The translations under genes and the position numbers were made by a program. This document shows, piece by piece, positions 17,985-25,587 of a DNA stretch of 64,000 nucleotides. Where the stretch lies: NCBI GenBank assembly GCA_017561575.1, contig JAFZBS010000006.1, positions 1-64,000 on the forward strand. Direction: 5' to 3'. Under the pieces are notes generated by a model. That model worked only from the letters and a program-made list of their open reading frames with translations. It made no database searches and was not told where the DNA came from. Numbering within the stretch: the stretch's first letter is position 1; every line of letters starts with the position of its first letter. This DNA comes from Candidatus Saccharimonadota bacterium (GTDB lineage Bacteria > Patescibacteriota > Saccharimonadia > Saccharimonadales > Saccharimonadaceae).

Positions 17985-18425
17985 ATGGCAAAACGCCGAT
18001 TATACAAGAAGCCGAAGAATGGCGAACCTATCAAGGTAACCGCCAGACAGCTCCATCAACTCTATGTTAAACACGAAGGCATCCTTACTTCGCGAGAATA
18101 TTGCGATCTAAAGAATATGGAGCTGATAGATTCAAACATTAGAGACGCCAAATGGGCGCTTAGGGAATTTGATGACGAAACATTACTCGGGACCTGGGAT
18201 AAAGAGATGCGCTTTGGCTATGGAAAACGCGTCTATATTCATTACGACGGCGAGGATAAGGATAAATACTTCTTCTCTCTCGCCTACATTCCACGTGCTT
18301 TAAACGACCGCGACGTAAACGAAGCGATCCTGCGTATGTATTTCGTACGACGCTGGACGGTAACGAAACTCTGGCTTTGGGCTGAGCCGGTAGATATTAC
18401 GCCAAGCTACGGCCGCGAATTCTAG
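17985..18425 (+). CDS. Hypothetical protein, 146 aa
   Basis: The start at 17985 has GAGGTG 5 nt upstream; a longer frame overlapping the GyrI-like gene is less likely. The N-terminus is basic (MAKRRLYKKPKNGEPIKV). The rest contains aromatic-rich strands (YGKRVYIHYDGEDKDKYFFS; VRRWTVTKLWLWAEP). There is no membrane helix or known motif. It follows the GyrI-like gene and ends before the promoter of the envelope operon. Confidence 0.6.
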   Translation: MAKRRLYKKPKNGEPIKVTARQLHQLYVKHEGILTSREYCDLKNMELIDSNIRDAKWALREFDDETLLGTWDKEMRFGYGKRVYIHYDGEDKDKYFFSLAYIPRALNDRDVNEAILRMYFVRRWTVTKLWLWAEPVDITPSYGREF

Positions 18426-18553
18426 AAAATAAAGCGCCAGAAAGTCAATAGATAGCATCCACTTGATCACAATCGGACTTTTGACCTTTTTCGTGCAGAA
18501 AACAGGGATAAAGTTTTTTCTTGACACCAAATGGTGAAATATGCCCAAAATGC

Positions 18554-18582
18554 TTGACTTTTTATTCCTATTATGCTATAAT
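18554..18582 (+). promoter_or_regulatory. Sigma70-type promoter of the five-gene envelope operon
   Basis: TTGACT (18554-18559), a 17-bp spacer, and the extended -10 TGCTATAAT (TATAAT at 18577-18582). A 60-nt leader with AAGGAG leads to the ATG at 18643. A 5-bp inverted repeat (CACCA/TGGTG) lies about 20 nt upstream of the -35. Confidence 0.75.
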
Positions 18583-18642
18583 GAAAGATAACCTTGCAAA
18601 CAATTGATAAAATTTGTTGGGAAAGTAATAAAGGAGAAAGAT

Positions 18643-19926
18643 ATGTCTTCCAGGAGACGACAAAAACAACAAGAACGTATGATGCGAAATTTCGTTTATA
18701 CTGTTGGTGCTGCGGTAATTGCCGTTCCTTTATTATTTCTTGGTTTTTCTTCTATCATAAAAACAGGCAACCCGTGTGATTTATATGGGAATAGAGATGA
18801 AATAAGCGGAAGATCGGGCTGGTGTTCTACCAGGTATGGCTATGATAAAGTTGCAATCGTCGTAGGCAATACCCAAAATTCCCCTGTTCCAAAATTGGAT
18901 GAGAAAAGTAAAGAAATTATTACGGATGCGTTCTTTTCTGCGAATCCAGATGAGGACGAATTAAACTTGCCAATCATATCCGCAAGTACTGGGAATGATT
19001 TGATTGACCTCAAAGGTGAAGTTCAAGCGCCCGGTAGCAATATGACGGCAACTAAGAATATATTGACGAGCAATTTTTCGATTATTGAAGAAAAAATAGG
19101 TACAGCTCCAAATAAAGATGGCGCTGATTATCTTAATGCCATCTTAAAAGCATCAGATCTAGTCAAAGGCGGCACAAAACCTGCAATTATTATAATCGGT
19201 TCTGGCTATTCAGATAGTGGAAAGCTAAACTTCAGTACTGACAAACTACTAGAAAATTACACGGCTGCAAGAAAATATAGCAAAGAACACGACTATATTT
19301 CGAGTATCTTTAACTCAGATACAAGATATTATGGTAACGAATTAGAGAATGTCGATATTCATTGGGTAAACCTAGGCTATGTCACTAGTCCGCAGATGCC
19401 ACTTCAGGAGTACAAACAAACCGAAGAAAACATTTATAATGACGTATTTAAATACCTTGGCGTTAGTAAATTCGAAACAGGCGCAGGTACACTTTTATCT
19501 TATTCTATTGACACAGATCGCACAGTAAAAACGGTAATACCTGATAATGTAGTTATCAAAGGCAAAACATTTGATATTAACGAAAAAGTTGGAAGGTTCC
19601 ATCCTGATCAGTTCATCCTTATAAATGAGCAAGAAGTCAAAAAATATCTGAAAGAGAATATCGTCGACAATTACGGCGGAGAGAAACTAGTTATAACTGG
19701 CTATATTGCATATTGTGTGGAAACCGGATCGTTAAGTACCGATCGTGCTAATACGATTAAAAACATTCTTATTTCATTAGGCATACCAGCCGACAAAATT
19801 GAAACCAAAGGTATGCCTGGCTCGCCAGTTACGGATGATAAAAAAGAAGACGACAGAGGCGGATATACCTGCAATAGTGTTTTACCAGATACCGAGAGAC
19901 GCACAGTTAGAATTGAGGTGCAATAG
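18643..19926 (+). CDS. Membrane-anchored protein with C-terminal OmpA-like domain
   Basis: A 427-aa protein. The start at 18643 follows AAGGAG. One N-terminal membrane helix (FVYTVGAAVIAVPLLFLGFS) anchors a large outside part. Residues about 65-260 have an alpha/beta layout with hydrophobic strands (VAIVVGN and KPAIIIIGSGYSDSG), like a von Willebrand A or phosphatase-like fold but without a clear MIDAS. The last 115 residues follow the OmpA pattern (LVITGYIAYC, STDRANTIKNILISLGIPADKIETKGMPG, ERRTVRIEVQ) and may bind peptidoglycan or its teichoic decoration. It is the first gene of a five-gene operon. The membrane helix has no acidic residue, so a MotB/ZorB-type proton channel is unlikely. Confidence 0.7.
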   Translation: MSSRRRQKQQERMMRNFVYTVGAAVIAVPLLFLGFSSIIKTGNPCDLYGNRDEISGRSGWCSTRYGYDKVAIVVGNTQNSPVPKLDEKSKEIITDAFFSANPDEDELNLPIISASTGNDLIDLKGEVQAPGSNMTATKNILTSNFSIIEEKIGTAPNKDGADYLNAILKASDLVKGGTKPAIIIIGSGYSDSGKLNFSTDKLLENYTAARKYSKEHDYISSIFNSDTRYYGNELENVDIHWVNLGYVTSPQMPLQEYKQTEENIYNDVFKYLGVSKFETGAGTLLSYSIDTDRTVKTVIPDNVVIKGKTFDINEKVGRFHPDQFILINEQEVKKYLKENIVDNYGGEKLVITGYIAYCVETGSLSTDRANTIKNILISLGIPADKIETKGMPGSPVTDDKKEDDRGGYTCNSVLPDTERRTVRIEVQ

Positions 19927-19927
19927 T

Positions 19928-20806
19928 ATGGCTACTTTTCAGACATATCAAAACTATGCGAACCATGGCCGCACATTTAATACTTACTTTTTGACTTCTC
20001 TATCGGTGCTCGCTTCGATTCTAGTTGGTATGTTTTTATACAACATAAAAGCTCTGGACACTAACAATGCCGGATGGATTCTTACAATCCTAATAGCTGT
20101 TCCAGTATTAGTGTTTATTGCTAATTGGAATAATTACAGCTTAAGAACGGCTTATTATAAAACATGGAGAGATATATTACAGGGCAGGGTTGATAGAAAA
20201 AAACTACTGAGAGAGTTTGCGAGAACCTATCACATAAAAACATGGCGGAAAAAAGTTGAGCATATTGAAGCAGACGGTAGATGGAATTTTAAAGCTAACA
20301 CTCCGTATATTAGAAGCTTAACCGAAGAAAGAGATTCTTGGATAAGTTTGCTTTATCAAGAGTGCATTGATAGAATTGCTGACATTGATAAACAAATTAT
20401 TACCGCAAAAAGCAATAACGACAGCGACAATAGAGATCTCTATTTAGCAACACGAGTGGCTGACGAAGCGGAGGATATGTTAAATAATGCGAAATCAGCA
20501 GCTGAGACTTATTTTCAAAGACAGAAGGTTGCTATGAAGAGAACCGCAAAAAAAGACTCGGAACAAAATGTTTTGAACTCACAGCATTCTATACATACTC
20601 TACAGGTTGAACGCAAAAACGTAATCGATGATTTTTGTCAGTCAGCCACTAGAATAATTGACTCATATAATGGACGTCACGAAAAATATGCCGAATCAGC
20701 GGTTAAGATTTTGAATAAGATTAATAATTTGCATTATGAAATCCAACCTATACCAGAATCTTCGTTAGTTAATTTTAGAAAGGATTTAACAAATGGGAAT
20801 GTTTAA
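19928..20806 (+). CDS. Two-TM protein with long helical cytoplasmic domain
   Basis: A 292-aa protein starting one base after the previous stop codon. Two membrane helices (FLTSLSVLASILVGMFLY and GWILTILIAVPVLVFIANW, about residues 19-62) are followed by about 225 residues of charged helix and probable coiled coil (QECIDRIADIDKQI; RVADEAEDMLNNAKSAAETY). No enzymatic motif is seen. It overlaps the next gene by 14 bp, so the two are likely translationally coupled. With its neighbours it may form a membrane complex. I do not recognise the family. Confidence 0.65.
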   Translation: MATFQTYQNYANHGRTFNTYFLTSLSVLASILVGMFLYNIKALDTNNAGWILTILIAVPVLVFIANWNNYSLRTAYYKTWRDILQGRVDRKKLLREFARTYHIKTWRKKVEHIEADGRWNFKANTPYIRSLTEERDSWISLLYQECIDRIADIDKQIITAKSNNDSDNRDLYLATRVADEAEDMLNNAKSAAETYFQRQKVAMKRTAKKDSEQNVLNSQHSIHTLQVERKNVIDDFCQSATRIIDSYNGRHEKYAESAVKILNKINNLHYEIQPIPESSLVNFRKDLTNGNV

Positions 20807-21278
20807 TTTTTTCCATAAGAAGAAGGATGAATCTCCGGATTGGAGAAAACCAGAAGCTATTCCTAAAGAGGTTCTATCAAAAAAAGAACTTGACGATTTA
20901 GAACATCAGGTAATAGCGGAATTGCGCGAAAATGATACTCTACATCCTCAAGCGCTTTTCTATATCCATAAGTATATCGATGCGAAATTCGACAAAAGAG
21001 ATTTTGATGTTGACACTGCGTATGCAAAGAAGCAAAGTGTCATCGATGAACTATATGCGGAAGGATTAAGCGATATTTACTCCTCTTTTACTGGATACAA
21101 AGGTCTTGTTGATGAAATTACGGCAGCGCGTGAAAATTTAGAAAGAATTGCAAAAAATTTAGATATGGATAACGCAGAAGTTAATACCAAAGAATATGAC
21201 GATACTGAAGAGATGCTCAAAGAGATCGAGTCCCTTCCTACAAGCTTGAATTGGAACACGAAGAAAGGAGACAGATAA
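20793..21278 (+). CDS. Soluble helical partner protein, 161 aa
   Basis: The ATG lies within the end of the upstream gene and has AAAGGA before it. The start is amphipathic and basic (MGMFNFFHKKK), possibly lying on the membrane. The rest is acidic and helical (KELDDLEHQVIAELREN; LVDEITAARENLERIAKN). There are no Cys pairs, P-loop or catalytic motif. Its position between two membrane proteins suggests a cytoplasmic subunit of the same complex. Confidence 0.6.
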   Translation: MGMFNFFHKKKDESPDWRKPEAIPKEVLSKKELDDLEHQVIAELRENDTLHPQALFYIHKYIDAKFDKRDFDVDTAYAKKQSVIDELYAEGLSDIYSSFTGYKGLVDEITAARENLERIAKNLDMDNAEVNTKEYDDTEEMLKEIESLPTSLNWNTKKGDR

Positions 21279-21279
21279 T

Positions 21280-22101
21280 ATGAACTCCGAACGAAACAAG
21301 AAGAGGTCTTTTATCCCAAAAATAACTCGACCGAACAAAGGCTTTCACTTCCCTAAAATAGCGTATTTCTTCACTATCGTTGGAATTTTGAGTGAAGTTG
21401 TTGATGCGATATTTCTAGCAACAACATTAGCCGGAAACAGTGGTCGCGCAATGGAAGATTGGCAAGCTTGGGCTATTTCATTTATCATCGGTGCTACATG
21501 TTATGCGTCTATGGCCTTAATCGGTTATCAGCGCGGTAAACATAATGTTGAAAAGCAAAAAGGTGAGTGGATCGGGTACTTGACCTGGGCAGCAGCCGGT
21601 ATATCGCTAGTGCTCGTCCGTCTGTGGGTCAGTGGCCTAGGAACCTTGGTCATGGGTGGCTCGATGTCCGGAACCGTCTTAAAACAGTTTTTAATGGGCG
21701 CCGGCGTTGCGTTTTTGCAATTAGTCTTGTATTTTGGCACTGGCTTCATGTCTAGAGATAGTGCCGAGATACTGTCCGATAACAATATTTGGGAATACAG
21801 GCGCGCAAAAAGACATTACGAGGATTTATTAGATGAACTTGAAGACAGAAGAAAAGAACTTAAAGAAGGTATTTCTATACTTCAGATTTACCCTACTTAT
21901 GCTGAGCGCCTTTCAAAATCAAAAGATTCTGTAAGTGATAATATTTCACAATATAATGAATCAGCTCGTGCAATGATTGAGGCTAAAATGGCCATCAACG
22001 TGGAACCAGACTTAATGAATGACATGTATGATAAGGCGATGACAAAGTCTGGTCGCAATCCAGTTCGTAGCCGTTCGAAAAAACATAATTTAGAAGATTA
22101 A
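21280..22101 (+). CDS. Four-TM protein with C-terminal coiled coil
   Basis: A 273-aa protein with AAAGGAG before the ATG. It has four membrane helices: IAYFFTIVGILSEVVDAIFL, AWAISFIIGATCYASMALIGY, WAAAGISLVLVRLWVSGLG and FLMGAGVAFLQLVLYFGTG. A charged helical tail (YEDLLDELEDRRKELKEG) follows, ending in a basic cluster. A 4-TM plus coiled-coil layout next to a 2-TM plus coiled-coil protein and an OmpA-like anchor suggests an envelope-spanning assembly. The family is not recognised. Confidence 0.65.
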   Translation: MNSERNKKRSFIPKITRPNKGFHFPKIAYFFTIVGILSEVVDAIFLATTLAGNSGRAMEDWQAWAISFIIGATCYASMALIGYQRGKHNVEKQKGEWIGYLTWAAAGISLVLVRLWVSGLGTLVMGGSMSGTVLKQFLMGAGVAFLQLVLYFGTGFMSRDSAEILSDNNIWEYRRAKRHYEDLLDELEDRRKELKEGISILQIYPTYAERLSKSKDSVSDNISQYNESARAMIEAKMAINVEPDLMNDMYDKAMTKSGRNPVRSRSKKHNLED

Positions 22102-22104
22102 TCT

Positions 22105-22989
22105 ATGTATAGGAAGTCAAGTGACGGGATAGTGGCTTTTCTAACAGTTATCGGCATTTTGATTGCAGTATTTTCTCTCGTAAGAGTCAACAACGTTACT
22201 TTCGGTGCTAATAATACATACCAAACAAACAGTACAAAACAAGAAAACGCACACGCCGACGAAATGAATTCATCGGCTCAATCAGGTGATGAATCAAAAA
22301 ATCGCCCAACAGAAACAATTAAACTTAGCGATACTGAAAAATTAGATAATAATTTTTATAAAGTTGAATCCGTTGTTGATGGTGATACTATCAAGATTAC
22401 CTATAATGGTTCTTTAACGTCTGTCAGAATTATTGGGGTAAATACTCCTGAGACAGTAGATCCAAGAACAACGGTCGAATGTTTTGGGACTGAAGCATCA
22501 GAATACTTAAAGCAAAAACTAGATGGAAAGTCGATCCGTATAGCCACGGATTCCACCCAAGCGGATAGAGATAAGTACAATAGGCTTCTTAGATATGTAT
22601 ATTTAGATGGCGAAGATGTAGGCTTATCGATAATTGCAAACGGGTATGGTTACGAATATACATACAATATACCATATGCGCACCAGTCGGATTATAAAAA
22701 AGCTCAAGTCGATGCAGAAAATCAGAATAAGGGCCTTTGGGCTCCAGAAGCATGTAACGAAACCGGTTCCATAAACAATAATGATATCTCGCCGTCAATG
22801 ACTCAGTCGACTCAAAACCAAAGTGATTGTAATATCAAGGGAAATATTAGCTGGAGTGGAGAAAAAATCTACCACATGCCTGGGCAACAATATTATGAAT
22901 CAACAATAATAGATACAGCTTATGGTGAAAGATGGTTTTGCTCGGAAGCTGAGGCGCAAAGTGCAGGTTGGAGAAAATCTAAAGTCTAA
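22105..22989 (+). CDS. Membrane-anchored/secreted thermonuclease (SNase) with C-terminal surface module
   Basis: A 294-aa protein. A signal or anchor helix (VAFLTVIGILIAVFSLVRV) and a linker of about 50 residues precede an SNase domain at about 85-215: VESVVDGDTIKI, VRIIGVNTPET (catalytic Arg and Glu), DKYNRLLRYVYLDG (second Arg) and AENQNKGLWAPEAC. The final 55 residues (CNIKGNISWSGEKIYHMPG ... CSEAEAQSAGWRKS) match the short sunset/excalibur-type module common on CPR and Gram-positive surface nucleases. It cleaves DNA or RNA outside the cell. It is the last gene of the operon, 3 bp after the 4-TM gene. It may feed nucleotides to a nucleotide-requiring symbiont, or help an element move. Confidence 0.88.
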   Translation: MYRKSSDGIVAFLTVIGILIAVFSLVRVNNVTFGANNTYQTNSTKQENAHADEMNSSAQSGDESKNRPTETIKLSDTEKLDNNFYKVESVVDGDTIKITYNGSLTSVRIIGVNTPETVDPRTTVECFGTEASEYLKQKLDGKSIRIATDSTQADRDKYNRLLRYVYLDGEDVGLSIIANGYGYEYTYNIPYAHQSDYKKAQVDAENQNKGLWAPEACNETGSINNNDISPSMTQSTQNQSDCNIKGNISWSGEKIYHMPGQQYYESTIIDTAYGERWFCSEAEAQSAGWRKSKV

Positions 22990-23033
22990 AGGATTTAAAA
23001 TCTCGCTTACAGTGACGAGTAATAAACAGTACG

Positions 23034-23065
23034 AATACCGCAATCTAATAACTTGCGGTATTTTT
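23034..23065 (+). terminator. Terminator of the envelope operon
   Basis: Perfect 10-bp stem AATACCGCAA / TTGCGGTATT, a 9-nt loop and a T-run. Confidence 0.9.
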
Positions 23066-23170
23066 CTGATAATTATAAAAATCGTTTAGCGAAAGATGAA
23101 GTAAATAGCTTTTAGATCTGGTATTATTCTAGATTTGGAATATAATAGTTAATAGAATAAGTGAGGTAAA

Positions 23171-24235
23171 ATGAATTATATTTCAGCAAAAGAAACGGCT
23201 ACAAAATGGGATATCTCTCAGCGAAGAGTAGCTACTTTGTGCTCTGAAGGTCGTATTATCGGCGCTATGTTCGTCGGGAATTCATGGGTAATTCCATGCG
23301 ATGCCGCAAAACCAATAGATGCACGAACGAAAGCCGCATCGTTAGTCAATACCGAAGCAAAACCATTTCTAAAATGGGCTGGCGGAAAAGGCCAATTACT
23401 TAAGGAAATCGAACAATACTACCCTTTCACCAAGGATACTACCATAACAAAATACGCAGAGCCGTTCGTCGGTGGTGGCGCAGTCTTATTCGATATTTTA
23501 AATAAGTTCGAACCTCAGCAAGTCTATATTAGCGACATTAACGCAGAACTGATAAACACATATACGATAATTCGAGATGATATCGATACACTATTGGACG
23601 TTTTAAGACGATTTGAGACCGATTACTTAGCATTAGACAATGATAACCGCAAGGAAGCCTATCTCGCCAAACGTGCGCGATTTAACGAGCTTAAGAGCAA
23701 ACAAGAAAATGGAGTCGAGCTAGCCGCCCTGATGATATTCCTTAACAAGACTTGCTTTAACGGGTTATACCGCGTAAATCGCAAAGGCGAATACAATGTA
23801 CCAATGGGCGCTTATAAGAATCCACTTATTTGTAATGAATATAACTTGAAAGCAGTATCTAAGAAACTACGGAACGTAAAGATAGTATGTGGCGACTATA
23901 AGGAATCTGGTGACTTCATAGATAGCAAAACGTTTGTCTACTTCGATCCGCCATACCGCCCATTAACACCGACTGCCAACTTTACGTCATACACAGAGGG
24001 CATGTTTGACGATAAAAACCAGTTAGAGCTTGCAAAATTCGTTCAAGAACTAGACAAAAAAGGCGCCAAGATAGTCGCAAGCAATTCCGATCCAAAGAAC
24101 GCCAACGAAGATGATAATTTCTTCGATGACGCATACGCAAAACAGAATATCAAACGCGTCTCCGCAACGCGCATGATAAATAGAAATAGTGATAAACGCG
24201 GAAAAATTAACGAATTATTAATATCAAACTTCTAA
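23171..24235 (+). CDS. Dam-type DNA adenine methyltransferase with N-terminal HTH
   Basis: A 354-aa protein. Residues 1-50 (YISAKETATKWDISQRRVATLCSEGRI) form a helix-turn-helix like those of excisionase or MerR-type proteins. The rest is a D12-class adenine-N6 methylase with FLKWAGGKGQLL (SAM-binding FxGxG), a YAEPFVGGGAVLFDIL block, LNKTCFNGLYRVNRKGEYNVP, and the catalytic DPPY at about residue 259. The GATC-type Dam/DpnM family is closest in pattern, but the target site is not proven. A GAGGT ribosome binding site precedes the ATG, and a TATAAT is upstream. It leads a three-gene restriction-modification operon. The HTH might let it regulate that operon. Confidence 0.87.
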   Translation: MNYISAKETATKWDISQRRVATLCSEGRIIGAMFVGNSWVIPCDAAKPIDARTKAASLVNTEAKPFLKWAGGKGQLLKEIEQYYPFTKDTTITKYAEPFVGGGAVLFDILNKFEPQQVYISDINAELINTYTIIRDDIDTLLDVLRRFETDYLALDNDNRKEAYLAKRARFNELKSKQENGVELAALMIFLNKTCFNGLYRVNRKGEYNVPMGAYKNPLICNEYNLKAVSKKLRNVKIVCGDYKESGDFIDSKTFVYFDPPYRPLTPTANFTSYTEGMFDDKNQLELAKFVQELDKKGAKIVASNSDPKNANEDDNFFDDAYAKQNIKRVSATRMINRNSDKRGKINELLISNF

Positions 24236-24252
24236 GAAAGGAGAAGAAAAAA

Positions 24253-24792
24253 ATGAAAAAAGGCGGTATCTATGGTGGCAATACAAGAACGGGTTTAATT
24301 TTTGAGGGTAAAACCGATTTAGCAACGTTTCTGTCGAAACAGGATGGTTATCGTGTAGAAAATGACGAAGAAATCTTCTACAACGACGAATTGGTTGCAA
24401 GAGTATTTAAAAAACACAAATTTTATAATGTATTTCTTAAAGAACTTGGGATTGATTGGAAGCAGTACATCTCAAAGCAACTCTTACCAGACGATAGTAT
24501 TTATGTAATTTTGAATAATATTTTGTTTATCATCGAATGTAAGCACCAGGAAGTTGCTGGCTCGGTAGATGAAAAACTTCAAACTTGTGACTTTAAGAAA
24601 AAACAATATCAAAAGCTCATGTCCAAAGCGAACATTGATGTTGAATATATCTATCTTCTCGATAATTGGTTCAGGGATCCAAAATACAAAGACGTTCTAG
24701 ACTACATCCAAAGCGTAGATTGCGATTATTATTTTGAATATATCCCACTAACAAGACTCGGCTTGCCAGTTCCAGAAACCGAGGGAGAATAA
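24253..24792 (+). CDS. PD-(D/E)XK restriction endonuclease
   Basis: A 179-aa protein. The catalytic core is visible as PDD (residues 79-81) and ECK (95-97) separated by two hydrophobic strands (SIYVILNNILFIIECKHQE), the standard PD-(D/E)XK nuclease pattern. The N-terminal GGNTRTGLIFEGKTDL block is seen in several type II restriction enzymes. An AAAGGAG ribosome binding site precedes the ATG. It lies between two methylases, which supports a restriction role. It is much shorter than DpnII/MboI (about 280 aa), so it may have a different specificity or need a partner. Confidence 0.83.
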   Translation: MKKGGIYGGNTRTGLIFEGKTDLATFLSKQDGYRVENDEEIFYNDELVARVFKKHKFYNVFLKELGIDWKQYISKQLLPDDSIYVILNNILFIIECKHQEVAGSVDEKLQTCDFKKKQYQKLMSKANIDVEYIYLLDNWFRDPKYKDVLDYIQSVDCDYYFEYIPLTRLGLPVPETEGE

Positions 24793-24799
24793 AACATTC

Positions 24800-25561
24800 A
24801 TGCCCGATAAAAAGAAAGAAATAAAGAAATGGGAGCCAGACGATTTTGAGTTAGAAATGACTAGCGTCTGGAGTTTCCCTAATCGTGGCAACTGGGCTAC
24901 CCACGATGCAAAATGGCGCGGAAACTGGTCGCCATATATTCCAAGAAATATCCTGCTCCGCTATTCAAAAGAGGGAGACTGGGTATTGGACCAATTTGCT
25001 GGTGGCGGCACTACATTAGTAGAGGTAAAACTACTGAACCGCAACATCATTGGAATGGATATTAACCCGGTCGCACTTAAAAGATGTCGCGAAAAAGTAA
25101 AATTCAAGCACGAGGGCGCAGACGGTATAGTCAAGGTGTCAAAATGTGATGCGCGCAACCTAAAACCAATTCCGGACGAAAGCATCGACCTAATCTGTAC
25201 GCATCCCCCATATGCGAATATTATCCATTACAGCGAGGGTCAAGATATTCCACAGGATTTATCAAACTTTAAAGTCAATGATTTCATAGAACAGATGAAA
25301 AGCGTGGCATCAGAAAGCTATCGCGTATTAAAGTTTGGCAAATTCTGTGCAATTTTAATGGGCGACACGCGCCAAAAAGGTCACGTAATTCCATTGAGCT
25401 TTAAGACAATGAAAGTTTTCGAAGAGGCCGGCTTTAAACTAAAAGAAATAATTATGAAAGAACAACATAATTGTCGAGCGACTGGATATTGGAAAACAAA
25501 TAGCATCAAATATAATTTCTTATTACTTGCACACGAATATTTATTCATATTCGAAAAATAA
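24800..25561 (+). CDS. Second DNA methyltransferase of the RM locus, N6/N4 amino type
   Basis: A 253-aa protein. The SAM-binding motif DQFAGGGTTLVE is preceded by the block FPNRGNWATHDAKWRGNWSP typical of beta-class N4-cytosine/N6-adenine methylases. The catalytic loop reads HPPYANI instead of DPPY or SPPY and comes after motif I, so the order is permuted relative to beta-class enzymes. It starts 7 bp after the nuclease stop codon. Two methylases around one nuclease recall DpnII-like loci, or systems with an asymmetric target needing one enzyme per strand. Confidence 0.82.
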   Translation: MPDKKKEIKKWEPDDFELEMTSVWSFPNRGNWATHDAKWRGNWSPYIPRNILLRYSKEGDWVLDQFAGGGTTLVEVKLLNRNIIGMDINPVALKRCREKVKFKHEGADGIVKVSKCDARNLKPIPDESIDLICTHPPYANIIHYSEGQDIPQDLSNFKVNDFIEQMKSVASESYRVLKFGKFCAILMGDTRQKGHVIPLSFKTMKVFEEAGFKLKEIIMKEQHNCRATGYWKTNSIKYNFLLLAHEYLFIFEK

Positions 25562-25587
25562 AAATGGCTGAATGCTATAATATAAAC

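Noticed and set aside
18643-20806. Zorya-like (ZorAB/MotAB) ion-driven complex
   Set aside because: The OmpA-like protein has the general ZorB layout, but its membrane helix has no acidic proton-binding residue. The partner has two, not three or more, membrane helices with no MotA motif, and no ZorC/ZorD/E helicase gene follows.
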